Below are positions 37,301 through 51,600 of a DNA stretch of 64,000 nt, one piece after another. Within the stretch, counting starts at the first letter, position 1, and the number at the start of each line of letters is the position of its first letter. The notes below the pieces were generated by a model, which was not told where the DNA came from, ran no database searches, and saw nothing but the letters and a program-made list of their open reading frames with translations. Source of the stretch: Aristolochia californica (Eukaryota; Streptophyta; Magnoliopsida; Piperales; Aristolochiaceae); the NCBI GenBank assembly GCA_029961685.1, contig JARWKL010000006.1, positions 13,088,748 to 13,152,747 of the forward strand, read 5' to 3'. The translations under genes were made by a program, and so were the position numbers.

Positions 37301-38833
37301 AAATATGGATATGCATGTCTGAAACATCTTGAAGATGCAAATGACCTAATGATCCAAAAATTTCAAGGAGTTGAAAAAATAAAATTCTCAAGTTAACCTG
37401 CAGTGGGATATTTCCCAGAGCCAAACAACCTAGTTTTTGCCTATTTACAAAAAGCGGACCTAACAATCAAAGATCGTCATAAATGTTTTGATCGATTAAT
37501 GATGTGTAAAGGCTATAATTTTTGTTAGAAATGACTTATAGTTTGGGAGTCAACACTCAGTTCAAAATGCCTCGGCCCCCTTTTCCAATGATTGCAAAAC
37601 CTAATATATTAAAAACAAAAAGAGTTTCCAATCCTTAAAAATTATGGATACTTTTTTTCTATTATCTCTCTCTTCATTTGTGCATTTCCATTTTGGATGT
37701 TAAATTTGTTTTTAAAAAACCAAACTAGAGTTTATACTCTCCCATTTTTCTTTCAAACAAAAAGATAAGGTAAATAGATCACAACAATTGATCATTTTAG
37801 TGTTGATGTATGGAAAAAATTGAAAATTATAATAAATGTACTTAAAGAAAATTATTTCACGCACTGAAAATGAACACAGAAGTTTTGGTTTCCATGTTTG
37901 TGAAATTCCACTAGTACAACCCCAAATAGCTCTGAAGAATTTTATAAGAAAGAGATTAGTTTTGATTTCTAATTGAACCTAACATGTTTTAAATATGGTT
38001 TTGCATGCCTGCAACTTGTTGAAGATGCAAATGACAAAATGATCCAAAAATTTCTAGTAGTAGAAAATATTAAATTCTCAAGTTAACGTGCGGTGGGATA
38101 TTTACCAGAGCCAAAAAACCCACTTTTTGCCTATTAACAAAAAGCGGACATAACAATCGTAGATCATTGTAAATATTTTGATCGATTAATGATGTGTAAT
38201 GGCTATAACGTTTGTTAGAAATGACTAATAGTTTGGGAGTCAACACTCAGTTGAAAATTCCTCGCCCTTCCTTTTTCGATGATTGCAAAACCTAATATAT
38301 ATAAACTACAAGAGTTTATAATCCTTAAAAATCACAGATACTTTTTGCAATTATCACTCTCAGCATTTGTGCATTTCCATTTTGCTTGTTCAATTTTGTT
38401 TTTAAATCCAAGCTTGAGTTTTCTCTCTCCTATTTTTCTCGTAAACAAAAAGAAAGGCAAATAGATCACAACAATTGAAAATTTTAGGGCTTATGTGTGC
38501 AAAAAATTGAAAACTATAATAAATTTACGTGAAGAAAATTATTTTCTGCACTAAAAATTAATATGAAAGTTTTTTTATCCAAGTTTTGAAAATTCAACTA
38601 GTACAACCCCTAATAGTTCAGTGGAATTTTATAAGAAAGAGATTAGTAATTGAACCTAAATATTTTAAATATGGATATGCATGTCTGAAACATGTTAAAG
38701 AAGCAAATGACCAAATGATCCAAAATTTTCAAGCAGAAGAAAAAATTAAATTCTCATGTAAACGTGCGGTGGGATACTCACCAGAGCCAAACAACATAGT
38801 TTTTGCCTATTAACAAAAAGCAGACCTAACAAT

Positions 38834-38883
38834 CGTAGATCATCGTAAATATTTTGATCGTAGATCATCATAAATATTTTGAT
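38834..38883. repeat. 25-bp tandem duplication inside one unit
   Basis: The segment CGTAGATCATCGTAAATATT... at 38834-38858 is repeated at 38859-38883 with one change (CATCG to CATCA). It doubles the block just before TTGATCGATGAATG. Other units have it once. Confidence 0.88.
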
Positions 38884-40309
38884 CGATGAATGATGTGTAA
38901 CGGCTATAATTTTTGTTAGAAATGGCTTATGTTTTGAGAGTCAACACTCAGTTAAAAATTCCTCGCCCCCCCTTTTCCACTGATTGCAAAACCTAATATA
39001 TTAAATACTAAAAGAGTTTACAGTCCTTAAAAATCACAGATACTTTTTGGTATTATCTCTCTCAGCATTTGTGCATTTCCATTTTGGAAGTTCAATTTTT
39101 TTTAAAATCCAAACTTGAGTTTTCACTCTCCCATTTTTCTCATAAACAAAAAGATAAGGCAAAGAGATCACAAAAAAAATGAAAAGTTTAGCGTTTATGT
39201 ATGAAAAAAGTTGAAAAGTATAATAAATGTACGTGAAGAAAATTATTTCATGCACTAAAAATGAACACCTAAATTTTGTTATCCTTGTTCTGGAAATTCC
39301 ACTTGTACAACCCCTAATAGCTTGGAGGAATTTTATAAGAAAGAGATTTTTAATTAATCCTAACATGTTTTAAATATAGATATGCATGCCTGAAACATCT
39401 TCAAGATGCAAATGACCTAATGATCCAAAAATTTCAAGGAGTTGAAATAATTAAATTCTCAACTTAACGTGCACTGGGATATTTACCAGAGCCAAACAAC
39501 CTAGTTTTGCCTATTTACAAAAAGCGGACCTAACAATCATATATCGTCGTACATGTTTTGATCGATTAATGATGTGTAACGGCTATAATTCTTTTTAGAA
39601 ATGACTTATGGTTTGGGAGTCAACACTCAGTTCAAAATGTCTTGCCCCCCATCTCCAATGATTGGAAAACCTAATATATATATAAAAAAAGAGTTTACAG
39701 TCCTTAAAAATTACTTTTTGGAATTATCTCTCTCTTCATTTGTACATTTCCATTTTGGATGTTCATTTTTTTTAAATCCAAATTAGAGTTTGCACTCTCC
39801 CATTTTTCTCATAAACAAAAAGATAAGGCAAATAGATCACAACAATTGAAAATTTTAGAGCTTATGTTTGCAAAAAATTGAAACATATAATAAATGTATG
39901 TGCAAAAAATTATTTCACACACTAAAAATGAACTCTAAAGTTTTGGTTTCCATGTTTGTGAAATTCCACTAGTACAACCCCTAATATTTCTATGGAATTT
40001 GATATGAAAGATATTCCTAATTGATCCTAACATGTTTTAATTATGGATTTGCATGTGTCAACATATTGAAGATGCAAATGACCAAATGATGCAAAAATTT
40101 GAAGAAGTAGAAAAAATTAAAATCTCAAGTTAACGTGCGGAGGGATATTTACCAGAGACAAACAACCCAGTTTTTGCCTATTAAAAAAATAGACCTAATA
40201 ATCGTAGATCATCGTAAATTTTCTATCGATTAATGATGTGTAACAGCTATAATTTTTTTTAGAAATGACTTATGGTTTGAGGTACAACACTCATGTAAAA
40301 AATTCAAGC

Positions 40310-40310
<1 letters not shown>

Positions 40311-40349
<39 letters not shown>
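40311..40349. repeat. Longest uninterrupted C-tract (39 C)
   Basis: A pure C-run in the C-tract slot between AAATTCAAGCA and TCTCCCTTTTTCGATGATTGC. It lies at the switch from the variant series to type-A units. Confidence 0.92.
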
Positions 40350-40351
<2 letters not shown>

Positions 40352-40360
40352 TCCCTTTTT

Positions 40361-42430
40361 CGATGATTGCAAAACCTAATATATAAAAAGCAAAAAGAGT
40401 TTAGAATCATTAAAAATCATAGATACTTTTTGGATGTATCTCTCTCAGCATTTGTGCATTCCCATTTTGGATGTTCAATTGTTTTTTAAAATCCAAGCTT
40501 GACTTTTCACTCTCCCTTTTCTCGTAAACAAAAAGATAAGGCAAATAGATGACAACAAAATGAAAATTTTACAGTTTATGTATGCAAAAAAATTAAAAAC
40601 TATAATAAATGTAAGTGAAGAAAATTATTTCACGCACTAAAAATGAACACCAAAGTTTTGTTATTCATGTTTGGAAAATTCCACTTGAACAACCCCTAAT
40701 AGCTTTGTGGAATTTTATAAGAAAGAGATTTCTAATTGAACCTAACATTTTTTAAATATGGATATGCTTCCCTGAAACATGTTGAAGAAGGAAGTGACCT
40801 AATGATCCAAAAATTTCATGGAGTACAAAAAATTAAATTCTCAAGTTAACATGCGGTGGGATATTTACAAGAGCTAAACAACCCAGTTTTTGCCTATTTA
40901 CAAAAACCGGACCTAAATATTTTGATCGATTAATGATGTATAAGGGCTATAATGTTTTGTTAGAAATGACCTATGGTTTGGGAGTCAACACTTAGTTAAA
41001 AATGCCTCGCCTCCCCTTTTCCGATGATTGAAAAACCTAATATATAAAAAACTAAAATAGTTTACAGTCCTTAAAAATCACTAATACTTTTTGTAATTAT
41101 CTCTCTTAGAATTTGTGCATTTCCATTTTGGATGTTCATTTATTTTTCAAATCCAAACTTGAGTTTTCACTCTCCCATTTTTCTCGTAAACAAAAAGAAA
41201 AGGCTAATAGATCACAACAAAATGAAATTTTTAGCATTTATGTATGCAAAAAATTGAAAACTATAATAAATGTACGTGAAGAAAATTATTTTATGCACTA
41301 ATGATGAACCCCAAAGCTTTTTTATCTATGTTTGTGAAATTCCACTAGTACAACCCCTAATAGCTCGGTGGAATTTTACAGGAAAATTTTTTTTCATTGA
41401 TCCTAACATGTTTTAAAGAAGGATATGCATGCCTGAAAAATTTTGAAGATGCAAATGACCTAAAGATCCAAAAATTTCTATGAGTAGAAAAAATTTAATT
41501 CTCAAGTTAACGTGCGGTGGGATATTTACCAAAGCCATACAACCCACTTTTTCTCTATTTACAAAGAGCAGACCTAACTATAATAAATCATCGTAAATGT
41601 TTTGATCGATTAATGATGTGAAACGGCTATAATATTTGTTTGAAATGACTTATTGTTAGGGAATCAACACTCAGTTAAAAATGCCTCGCCCTCCGTTTTC
41701 CATGATTGCAAAACCTAATTTATAAAAAAACTAATAGAGTTTACAATCCTTAAAAATCACCGATACTTTTTGGAAATATCACTCTCAACATTTGTACATT
41801 TCCATTTTGGATGTTCAATGTTTTTTAAAGCCAAAATTTAGTTTTCACTCTCCCATTTTTCTCGTAAACAAAATATAAGGCAAATAGATCACAACAATTG
41901 TAAATTTTAGGGCTTATGTGTGCAAAAAAGTGAAAACTATAATAATTTTACGTGAAAAAAACTATTTCACGTAATAAAAATTAACACCAAAGTATTGTTA
42001 TCCATATTTGGAAAATTTCACTAGTACAAGCCCTAATAGCTTGGTGGAATTTTATAAGAAAGAGATTTCTAATTGAGCCTAACATGTTTTAAATATGGAT
42101 ATGCATGCCTGAAACATGTTAATGAAACAAATGACCAAATGATCCAAAACTTTCAAGTAGTAGAAAAAATAAAATTCTCAAGTTAACATGCGGTGGGATA
42201 TTTACCTAAGCCAAACAACCCAGTTTTTCCCTATTAACAAAAAGTGGACTTAATATCATAGATCATCATAAATATTTTGATCGATTAATGATGTGTATTG
42301 GCTATAATTTTTTATAGAAATGACTTATCGTTTGAGAGTCAACGGTCAGTTTAAAATTCCTCGCCCCCCATTTTCCGATGATTGCAAAACCTAATATATA
42401 AAACACTCAAAGAGAATACAGTCCTTAAAA
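40361..42430. repeat. Satellite spacer between the two variant series
   Basis: Anchors near 40469, 41130 and 41809. The first two units are largely type A (ACAAAATGAAA, GTTATTCATGTTTGG, GCTTTGTGG or GCTCGGTGG). The third is D-like (ACAATTGTAAATTTTAGGG, GAGCCTAACATG, GACCAAATGATCC). A C-type unit follows and opens the second series. About 35 bp is missing in the unit around 40917 (CGGACCTAA runs into ATATTTTGATCG). Confidence 0.8.
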
Positions 42431-42484
42431 ATCATAGATAGTTTTTGGAATTATCTCTCTCTGCATTTTGTACATTTACATTTT

Positions 42485-43091
42485 GGATGTTTAATTTTTT
42501 TTCGAATCCAAACTTGAGTTTTCACTCTCCCATTTTTCTTGTAAACAAAAAGATAAGGCAAATAGATCACAACCAAATGAAAATTTTAGCATTTATGTAT
42601 GCAAAAAATTGAAAACTATAATAAATGTTCAAGAAGAAAATTATTTCACGCACTAAAAATGAACACCAAAGTTTAGTTATCCATGTTTGGGAAATTCCAC
42701 TAGTACAACCCCTAATAGCTTGGTGGAATTTTATAACAAAGAGATTTCTAATTAATCCTAACATGTTTAAAATATGGATATGCATGCCTGAAACATCAAG
42801 AAGATGCAAATGACCTAATGATCCAAAAATTTCAAGGAGTTGAAACAATTAAATTCTCAAGTTAACGTGCGTTGGGATATTTACTAGAGCCAAACAACCA
42901 AGTTTTTGCCTATTTGCAAAAAATGACCTAGCAATCATAGATTGTCGTAAATGTTTTGATCGATTAATGATGTGTAACGGCTACAATTTTTGCAAAACCT
43001 AATATATAGAAAACAAAAAGAGTTTACAATCCTTAAAAATTACTGATACTTTTTGGAATTATCTCTCTCTGCATTTGTGCATTTCCATTTT
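42485..43091. repeat. Satellite unit with internal deletion
   Basis: 607 bp. Near 42990 GGCTACAATTTTTG runs straight into CAAAACCTAATATA, removing the GGGAGTCAACACTCAG block and the C-tract. The joint shares TTG. Confidence 0.87.
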
Positions 43092-45675
43092 GGATGTTCA
43101 ATTTTTTTTGAAATCCAAACATGAGTTTTCACTCTCCCATTTTTCTCGTAAACCAAAAGATAAGGCAAATAGATCACAACAATTGAAAATTTTAGGAGTT
43201 ATGGATGCAAAAAATTGAAAAATATATTAAATGTATGAGAAGAAAATTGTTTCACACACTAAAAATTAACACCAGAGTTTTGTTATCCATGTTTGGAAAA
43301 TTCCATTAGTAAAACACCAAATTGCATTGTGTAATTTTATAAGAAAGAGATTTCTAATTGATCCTGATATGTTTTAAATATGGATTTGCATGCTTGCAAC
43401 ATATTGAAGATGCAAATGACCAAATGATCCAAAAATTTCTAGCAGTAGAAAAAATTAAATTCTCAAGTTAACATGTGGTGGGATATTTAACAGAGCCAAA
43501 CAACCCAGTTTTTGCCTATTAACAAAAAGTGGACCTAACAATCGTAGATCATCGTAAATATTTTGATCGATTAATGATGTGTAACGGCTATAATTTTTGT
43601 TAGAAATGACTAATGGTTTGGGAATCAACACTGAGTTAAAAATGCCTTGCCCCCCCTTTTTTCGATATTTTCAAAACCTAATATATAAAAAACTGAAAGA
43701 TTTTACTATCCATAAAAATCACAGATACTTTTTGGAATTATCTCTCTCAGCATTTGTGCATTTCCATTTTGGATATTCATTTTTTTTTATATCCAAACTT
43801 GAGTTTTCACTCTCCCATTTTTCTCGTAAACAAAAAGAAAAGGCAAATAGATCCCAACAATTAAAATTTTAGGGTTTATGTGTACAAAAAATTGAAAACT
43901 ATAATTAATTTACCTGAAGAAAAGTATTTCACGCACCAAAAATGAACACCAAAGTTTAGGTTTCCATGTTTGTGAAATTCCACTAGTACAACCCCTAATA
44001 GCTCTGTGGAATTTTATAAGAAAGAGATTTTTAATTGGTCTTAACATGTTTTAAATATGAATTTGCATACCTGAAACATGTTGAAGATGCATATGACCAA
44101 ATGATCCAAATATTTCAAGCTGTGGAAAAACTTAAATTCTCAAGTTAACGGCGGTAGGATATTTACTAGAGTCAAACAACCCAGTTTTTGCCTATTAACA
44201 AAAACAGACCTAATAATTGTAGATCATCATAAATATTTGGATCGATTAATGATTTGTAAAGGTTATAATTTTTGTTAGAAATGACTGAAGGTTTGAGAGT
44301 CTACATCCAGTTAAAAATTCCACGCCCCCCACCCCCGCTCTCGCTCCCAACCCCTTTTCCGATGATTGCAAAACCTAATATATAAAATACTTAAAGTGTT
44401 TACAATTCCCAAAAAATCATAGATACTTTTTTGAATTAGCTCTCTCAGCATTTGTGCATTTCCATTTTTTATGTTCAATTATTTTTTTTTAAATCCAATC
44501 TTGATTTTTCACTCTCCCATTTTTCTCTTAAAAAAAAAGATAAGGGAAATAGATCACAACAATTGAAAATTTTAGGGATTATGTATGCAAAAAATTGAAA
44601 ACTATAATAAATGTATGTGAAGAAAATTATTTCACACACTAAAAGTGAACACAAAAGTTTTGGTTTCCATGTTTGTGAAATTCCACTTGTACAACCCCTA
44701 ATAGCTCTACGGAATTTTATTAGAAAGAGATTTCTAATTAATCCTAATTTTTTTTAGATATGGATTTGCATGCCTGGAACATGTTGAAGATGGAAATGAC
44801 CAAATGATCCAAAAATTTCAAGCAGTTGAAAATATTAAATTCTCAAGTTAATGTGCGGTGGGATATTTACCAGAGCCAAATAACCCAATTTTTGCATATT
44901 AACAAAAAGCGGACCTAACTATCATAGATCATCGTAAGTATTTTGATCGATTAATGATGTGTAATGGCTACAATTGTTTTTAGAAATGACAAATGTTGTG
45001 GGAGTCAACACTCTGTTAAAAATGCCTTGCCCCCACTTTTTCGATGATTGAAAAACCTAATATATAAAAAACTAAAAGATTTTACAATCCTTATAAATCA
45101 CAGATACTTTTTGGAATTATCACTCTCAGCATTTGTGCATTTCCATTTTGGTTCTTCAATTTTTTCTAAAGCCAAACTTGAGTTTTCACTCTCCCATTTT
45201 TTTCGTAAACCAAAAGATAAGGCAAATAGATCACAAAAGATTGAAAACTATAACAAATTTACGTGAAGAAAATTATTTCATGCATTAAAAATTAACACCA
45301 AAGTTTTGTTATCCATGTTTGGAAAATTCCACTAGTATAACACCTAATTGCACTGAGGAATTTTATAAGAAAGAGACTTCAAATTGAACCTAATATGTTT
45401 TAAATAGCGATATGCATGCCTGAAACATGTTAAAGAAATAAATGACCAAATGATCCAAAAATTTCTAGCAGTAGAAAATATTAAATTCTCAAGTAAACGT
45501 GCGGTGGGATATTTACCAGAGCCAAACAACCCAGATTTTGCCTATAAACAAAAAGCAGTCCTAACAATAGTAGATCATCATAAATATTTTGATCGTTTAG
45601 TGATGTGTAACGGTTATTATTTTTGTTAGAAATGAATTATGGTTTGCGAGTGAACATTCATTTAAAAATTCCTCG

Positions 45676-45694
45676 CCCCCCCCCCCCCCCCCCC
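45676..45694. repeat. Expanded satellite C-tract (19 C)
   Basis: An uninterrupted C-run between AAATTCCTCG and TTTTTCGATAATTG. Confidence 0.9.
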
Positions 45695-48600
45695 TTTTTC
45701 GATAATTGAAAAACTAATATATAAAATACTGAAAGATTTTACAATCCTAAAAAATCACAGATACTTTTTGGAATTATCTCTCTCTGCATTTGTACATTTC
45801 TATTTTGGATGTTCAATTTTTTTTTGAAATCCAAACTTGAGTTTTCACTCTCCCATTTTTCTCGTAAACAAAAAGATAAGGCTAATAGATCACAACAATT
45901 GAAAATTTTAGGGGTTATGTATGAAAAAAATTGAAAACTATAATATATGTATGTCTAGAAAATTATTTTACGCACTGAAAATGAACACCAATTTTTTGGT
46001 TTCCATATTTGTGAAATTCCACTAGAACAACTCCTAATAGCTCTGTAGAATTTTATAAGAAAGAGATTTCTAATTGAACCTAACATGTTTTTAATATGGA
46101 TATGCATGCATGTAACATGTTAAAGATGCAAATGACCAAATGATCTAAAAATTTCAAACAGTAGAAAAAATTAAATTCACAAGTTAACCTGCGGTGGGAT
46201 TTTTACCAAAACCAAACAACCCAGTTTTTGCCTACTAACAAAAAGTGGACCTAACAATCATAGATCATCATAAATATTTTGATCGATTAATGATGTGTAA
46301 CGGATACAATTTTTGTATGAAATGACTTTTGGTTTGAGAGTCGACATTCAGTTAAAAATTCCGTGCCCCCCCCCCTCCCTTTTTCAAATATTGCAAAAAC
46401 CTAATATATATAATACTAAAAGAATTAAAAATCCTTAAAAATCAAAGATACTTTTTAAAATTATCTCTCTCAGCATTTGTGCATTTCTATTTTGGATGTT
46501 CAATTTTTTTTTTGAAATCTACACTTAAGTTTTCACTCTCCCATTTTACTCGTAAACAAAAAATAACGCAAATAGATCACAACAATTGAAAATTTTAGGG
46601 GTTATGTATGCAAAAAATTGAAAACTATAATAAATGTACGTGAAGAAAATTATTTTACGCACTAAAAATATACGCCAAAGTTTTGGTTTCCATGTTTGTG
46701 AAATTCCACTACTACAACTCCTAATAGCTCTGTGGAATTTTATAAGAAAGAGATTTCTAATTGAACCTAACATGTTTTAAATATGGATATGCATGCCTAA
46801 AACATCTAGAAGATGCAAATTACCTAATGATCCAAAAATTTCAAGCAGTAGAAAAAATTAAATTCTCAAGTTAACCTGCGGTGGGATTTTTACCAAAACC
46901 AAACAACCCAGTTTTTGCATATTTTACAAAAAACAGACCTAACAATCATAGATCATCATAAATATTTTGATCGATTAATGATGTGTAACGGTTATAATTT
47001 TTGTTACAATGACTTTTGGTTTGAGAGTCAACAGTCAGTTAAAAATTCCTCGCCCCCCTTTTTCGATGATTGCAAAACCTAATATATAAAATACTAAAAG
47101 AGTTTACAATCCTTAAAAATCACAGATACTTTTTGAAATTATCTCTCTCAGCATTTGTGCATTTCCATTTTGGATGTTCAACTTCTTTTCAAAACCAAAA
47201 TTGAGTTTTCACTCTCCCACTTTTCTCATAAACAAAAAGATAAGGCAAATAGGTCACAACAAAAAGAAAATTTTAGGGGTTATGTATGAAAAAAATTGAA
47301 AACTATAATGAACATGAAGAAAATTTTTCACACACTAAAAATGAACACCAAAGTTTTGTTATCCATGTTTGGGAAATTCCACAAGTACAACCCCTAATAG
47401 CTTGGTGGCATTTTATAAGAAAGAGATTTCTAATTAATCCTAACATGTTTGAAATATGGATATGCATGCCTGAAACATCTTGAAGATTGAAATGACCTAA
47501 TGATCCAAAAGTTTCAAGGAGTTGAAAAAATTAAATTCTAAAGTTAACTTGCGGTGGGATATTTAGCAATGCCAAACAACCCAGTTTTTGCCTATTTTAA
47601 AAAGGATGACCAAACAATCATAGATCATCATAAATGTTTTGATCGATTAATGATGTGTAACGGCTATAATTTTTGTTAGAAATGACTTATGGTTTGGGAG
47701 TCAACACTCAGTTCAAAATTCCTCGCCCCCCCTTCTCTATTGATTACAAAACCTAATATATAAAAAACAAAAAGAGTTTACGAACATTAAAAATTTCAGA
47801 TACTTTTTGGAATTATCTCTCTCTGCATTTGTGCATTTCCATTTTGGATGTTCAATTTTTGTTTTAATCCAAACTTGAGTTTTCACACTCCCATTTTTCT
47901 CGTAAACAAAAGGATATGGCAAAAAGATTACAACAATTGAAAATTTTAGGGCTTATGTAAGCAGAAAATTGAAAATTATAATAAATGTACGTGAAGAAAA
48001 TTATTTCTCGTACTGAAAATGGACACCAAAGTTTTGGTTTCCATGTTTGTGAAATTCCACAAGTACAACCCCTAATAGCTTTGTGGTATTTTATAAGAAA
48101 GAGATTTCTAATTAATCCTAACATGTTTGAAATATGGATATGCAAGCCTGAAACATGTTGAAGATGCAAATGACCAAATGATCTAAAATTTTCAAGCAGT
48201 AGAAAAAACTAAATTCTCAAGTTAACGTGCAGTGGGGTATTTACCGGAGCCAAACAACCCAGTTTTTGCCAATTAACAAAAAGTAGACATAACATTCGTA
48301 GATCATCGTAAATATTTTGATTGATTAATGATGTGTAACGGCTATAATTTTTGTTAGAAATGACTAATGGTTAGGGAGTCAACAATCATTTAAAAATGCC
48401 TCACCCCCCCCTTTTCCAAGTATTGCAAAACGTAATATATAAAAAACAAAAAGAGTTTACAATCCTTAAAAATCAAAGATACATTTCGGAATTATCTCTC
48501 TCAGCATTTGGGCATTTCCATTTTGGATGTTTAATTTTTTTTAAAATCAAAACTAGAGTTTTCACTCTCCCATTTGTCTCGTAAACAAACTGATAAGGCA

Positions 48601-51600
48601 TTTAGATCACAACAACTGAAAATTCTAGGGTCTATATGTGAAAAAAATTGAAAACTATAATAAATTTAGGTGAATAAAATTTTTTCACGCACTAAAAATT
48701 AACACCAAAGTTTTGTAATCCATGTTTGGAAAATTCCACAAGTACAACCCCTAATAGCTCTGTGGAATTTTATAAGAAAAATATTTCTAATTGAACTAAC
48801 ATATTTTAAATATGGATATGCATGCCTGAAACATGTTAAAGAAGCAAATGACCAAATGATCCAAAACTTTCAAACGGTAGAAAAAATTAAATTCTCAAGT
48901 TAACGTGCGGTGGGATATTTACTAGAGCCAAACAACCCAATTTTTTCCTATTAACAAAAAGCGGACCTAACAATCATAGATCATCATAAATATTTTGATC
49001 AATTAATGATGTGTAACGGATATAATTTTTTTTAGAATTGACTTATGGTGTTAAAGTCAACACTCAGTTAAAAATTCCTCACCCCCCCCTTTTCCGATGA
49101 TTGAAAAACCTAATATATAAAATACTAAAAGAGTTTATAATCCTAAAAAATCATAGATACTTTTTGGAATTATCTCTCTCAGCATTTTGTGTAGTTCCAT
49201 TTTGGATTTTCAATTTTTTTTCAAATCCAAAGTTGTGTTTTCACTCTCCCATTTTTTCTCGTAAAAAAAAAGATAAGGCCAATAGATCACTAAAAATGTA
49301 AATTTTAGCATCTATGTATGCAAAAAATTGAAAAATATAATAAATGTATTTGAAGAAAATTATTTCATGCACTAAAAATGAACACCAAAGTTTTGTTATC
49401 CTTGTTTGGGAAATTCCACTAGTACAACCCCTAATAGCTTGGTAGAATTTTATAAGAAAGAGATTTCTAATTAATCCTAACATTTTTTAAATATGGATAT
49501 GCGTGCCTGAAACATCTTGAAGATGCAAATGACCAAATGATCCAAAAATTTAAAGGAGTTGAAAATATTATATGCTCAAGTTAATGTGAAGTGGGATATT
49601 TACCAGAGTCAAACAACCCAGTTTTTGCCTATTTACAAATAGCGGACCTAACAATCATAGATTAATGATGTGTAACGGCAATAATTTTTGTTAGAAATGA
49701 CTTATGGTTTGGGAGTCAACACTCAATTCAAAATGCCTCGCCCCCTTTCTTCGATGATTGCAAAACCTAAAATATATATAAAAAAAAAAGTTTCCAATCC
49801 TTCAAAATTACAGATACCTTTTGGAATTATCTCTCTTTATTTGTGCCTTTCCATTTTGGATGTTAATTTTTTTTTAAAAATCCAAACTAGAGTTTGCACT
49901 CCCCCATTTTTCTTGTAAACAAAAAGATAAGGCAAATGGATCACAACAATTGAAAATTTTAGGGTCTATATAAGAAAAAAATTAAATATTATGATAAATG
50001 TACTTGAAAAAATATATTTCCCGCACTGAAAATGAACACCAAAGTTTTTTTATCCATGTTTGGGAAATTCCACTAGTAGAACCCCTAATAGCTTGGTAGA
50101 AATTTATAAGAAAGAGATTTCTAATTAATCCTAACATGTTTTAAATATGGTTATGCATGCCTGAAACATCTTGAAGATGCAAATGATCTAATCATCCAAA
50201 AATTTTATGGAGTTGAAAAAATTAAATTCTCAAGTTAACGTGCAGTGGGATATTTACCAGAGCCAAACAACCCAGTTTTTGCCTGTTTACAAAAAGCATA
50301 CCTACCAATCATAGATCATCATAAATGTTTAGATCGATTAATGATGTGTAACGGCTATAATTTTTTTTTAAAATGGATTATGGTTTGGGAGTCAACTCTC
50401 AGTTCAAAATGCCTCGCCCCCCCCTTCTCCGATGTGTGCAAAACCAAATATATAAAAAACAAAAAGAGTTTCCAATCCTTAAAAATTATAGATACTTTTT
50501 GGAATTATCTCTCTCTTCATTTGTGCATTTCCATTTTGGATGTTAATTTTTTTTTTAAATCCAAACTTGAGTTTGCACTCTCCCATTTTTCTTGTAAACA
50601 AAAAGATAAGGCAAATAGGTTACAACAATTGAAAATTTTAGGGCTGATGTAAGCAAAAAATTGAAAATTATAATAAATGTACGTGAAGAAAATTATTTCA
50701 TGCACTGAAAATGAACACCAAAGTTTTGGTGTCCATGTTCATGAAATTCCTTTAGTACAACCCCAAATAGCTTTGTGGAATTTTATAAGAAAGAGATTTC
50801 TAATTGTTCCTAACATGTTTTAAATATGGATTTGCATGCCTGCAACTTGTTGAAGATGCAAATGACCAAATGATCCAAAAATTTCTTGTAGAAAATATTA
50901 AATTCTCAAGTTAACATGTGGTGGGATATTTACTACAGCCAAACAACCCAGTTTTTGCTTGTTAACAAAAGCGGACTTTACAATCGTAGATCATCGTAAA
51001 TATTTTCATCGATTAATGATGTGAAATGGCAATAATTTTTGTTAGAAATGACTAATGGTTTGGGAGTCAACACTCAGTTAAAAATGCCAACCCCACCCCC
51101 CTTTTTCAATGATTAAAAAACTAAAAGAGTTTACAATCCTTAAAAATCACAGATACTTTTTGGAATTATCACTCTCATCATTTGTGCATTTCCATTTTGG
51201 ATGTTCAATTTTTTTTAAATCCAAACTTGACTTTTCTCTCTCTCAATTTTCTCGTAAACAAAAAGAAAGGCAAATAGATCACAACAAATGAAAATTTTAG
51301 GGCTTGTGTGTGGAAAAAATTGAAAACTATAATAAATTTACAAGGAGAAAAATATTTCCTGCACAAAAAATTTACACCAAAATTTTGTTATCCCTGTTTG
51401 GAAAATTCCACTAGTACAACCCCTAATAGCTCAGTGGAATTTTAAAAGAAAGTAATTTTTAATTGAACCTAAAATGTTTTGAATGTGGATATGCATGCCT
51501 GAAACATGTTAAAGAAGCAAATGACCCAATGATCTAAAATTTTCAAGCAGTAGAAAAAATTAAATTCTCAAGTTAACGTGCAGTAGGATACTTACCAGAG

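Larger units (their letters stand above)
27700..40360. repeat. Satellite variant domain, first series (types B, C, D)
   Basis: Nineteen anchors near 27711, 28386, 29068, 29747, 30354, 31030, 31706, 32389, 33073, 33750, 34304, 34985, 35664, 36338, 37018, 37695, 38384, 39086 and 39758. Three variant classes replace type A. Type B has ACAATTGAAAATTTTAGGG, GGTTTCCATGTTTGTG, GCTCTGTGG, TATTAACAAAAAG and CAATCGTAGATC. Type C has TTAATCCTAACATG, ACATCTTGAAGATG, GGAGTTGAAAAAATT and often GATCGTCGT. Type D has TTGAACCTAACA, TGTTAAAGAAGC and GACCAAATGATCC. By eye: B at 27711, 29068, 29747, 30354, 31706, 32389, 33073, 33750, 34304, 37695, 39758; C at 28386, 31030, 35664, 36338, 37018, 39086; D at 34985, 38384. 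The part from about 31.0 kb recurs at 42.5-53.0 kb. Confidence 0.85.
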
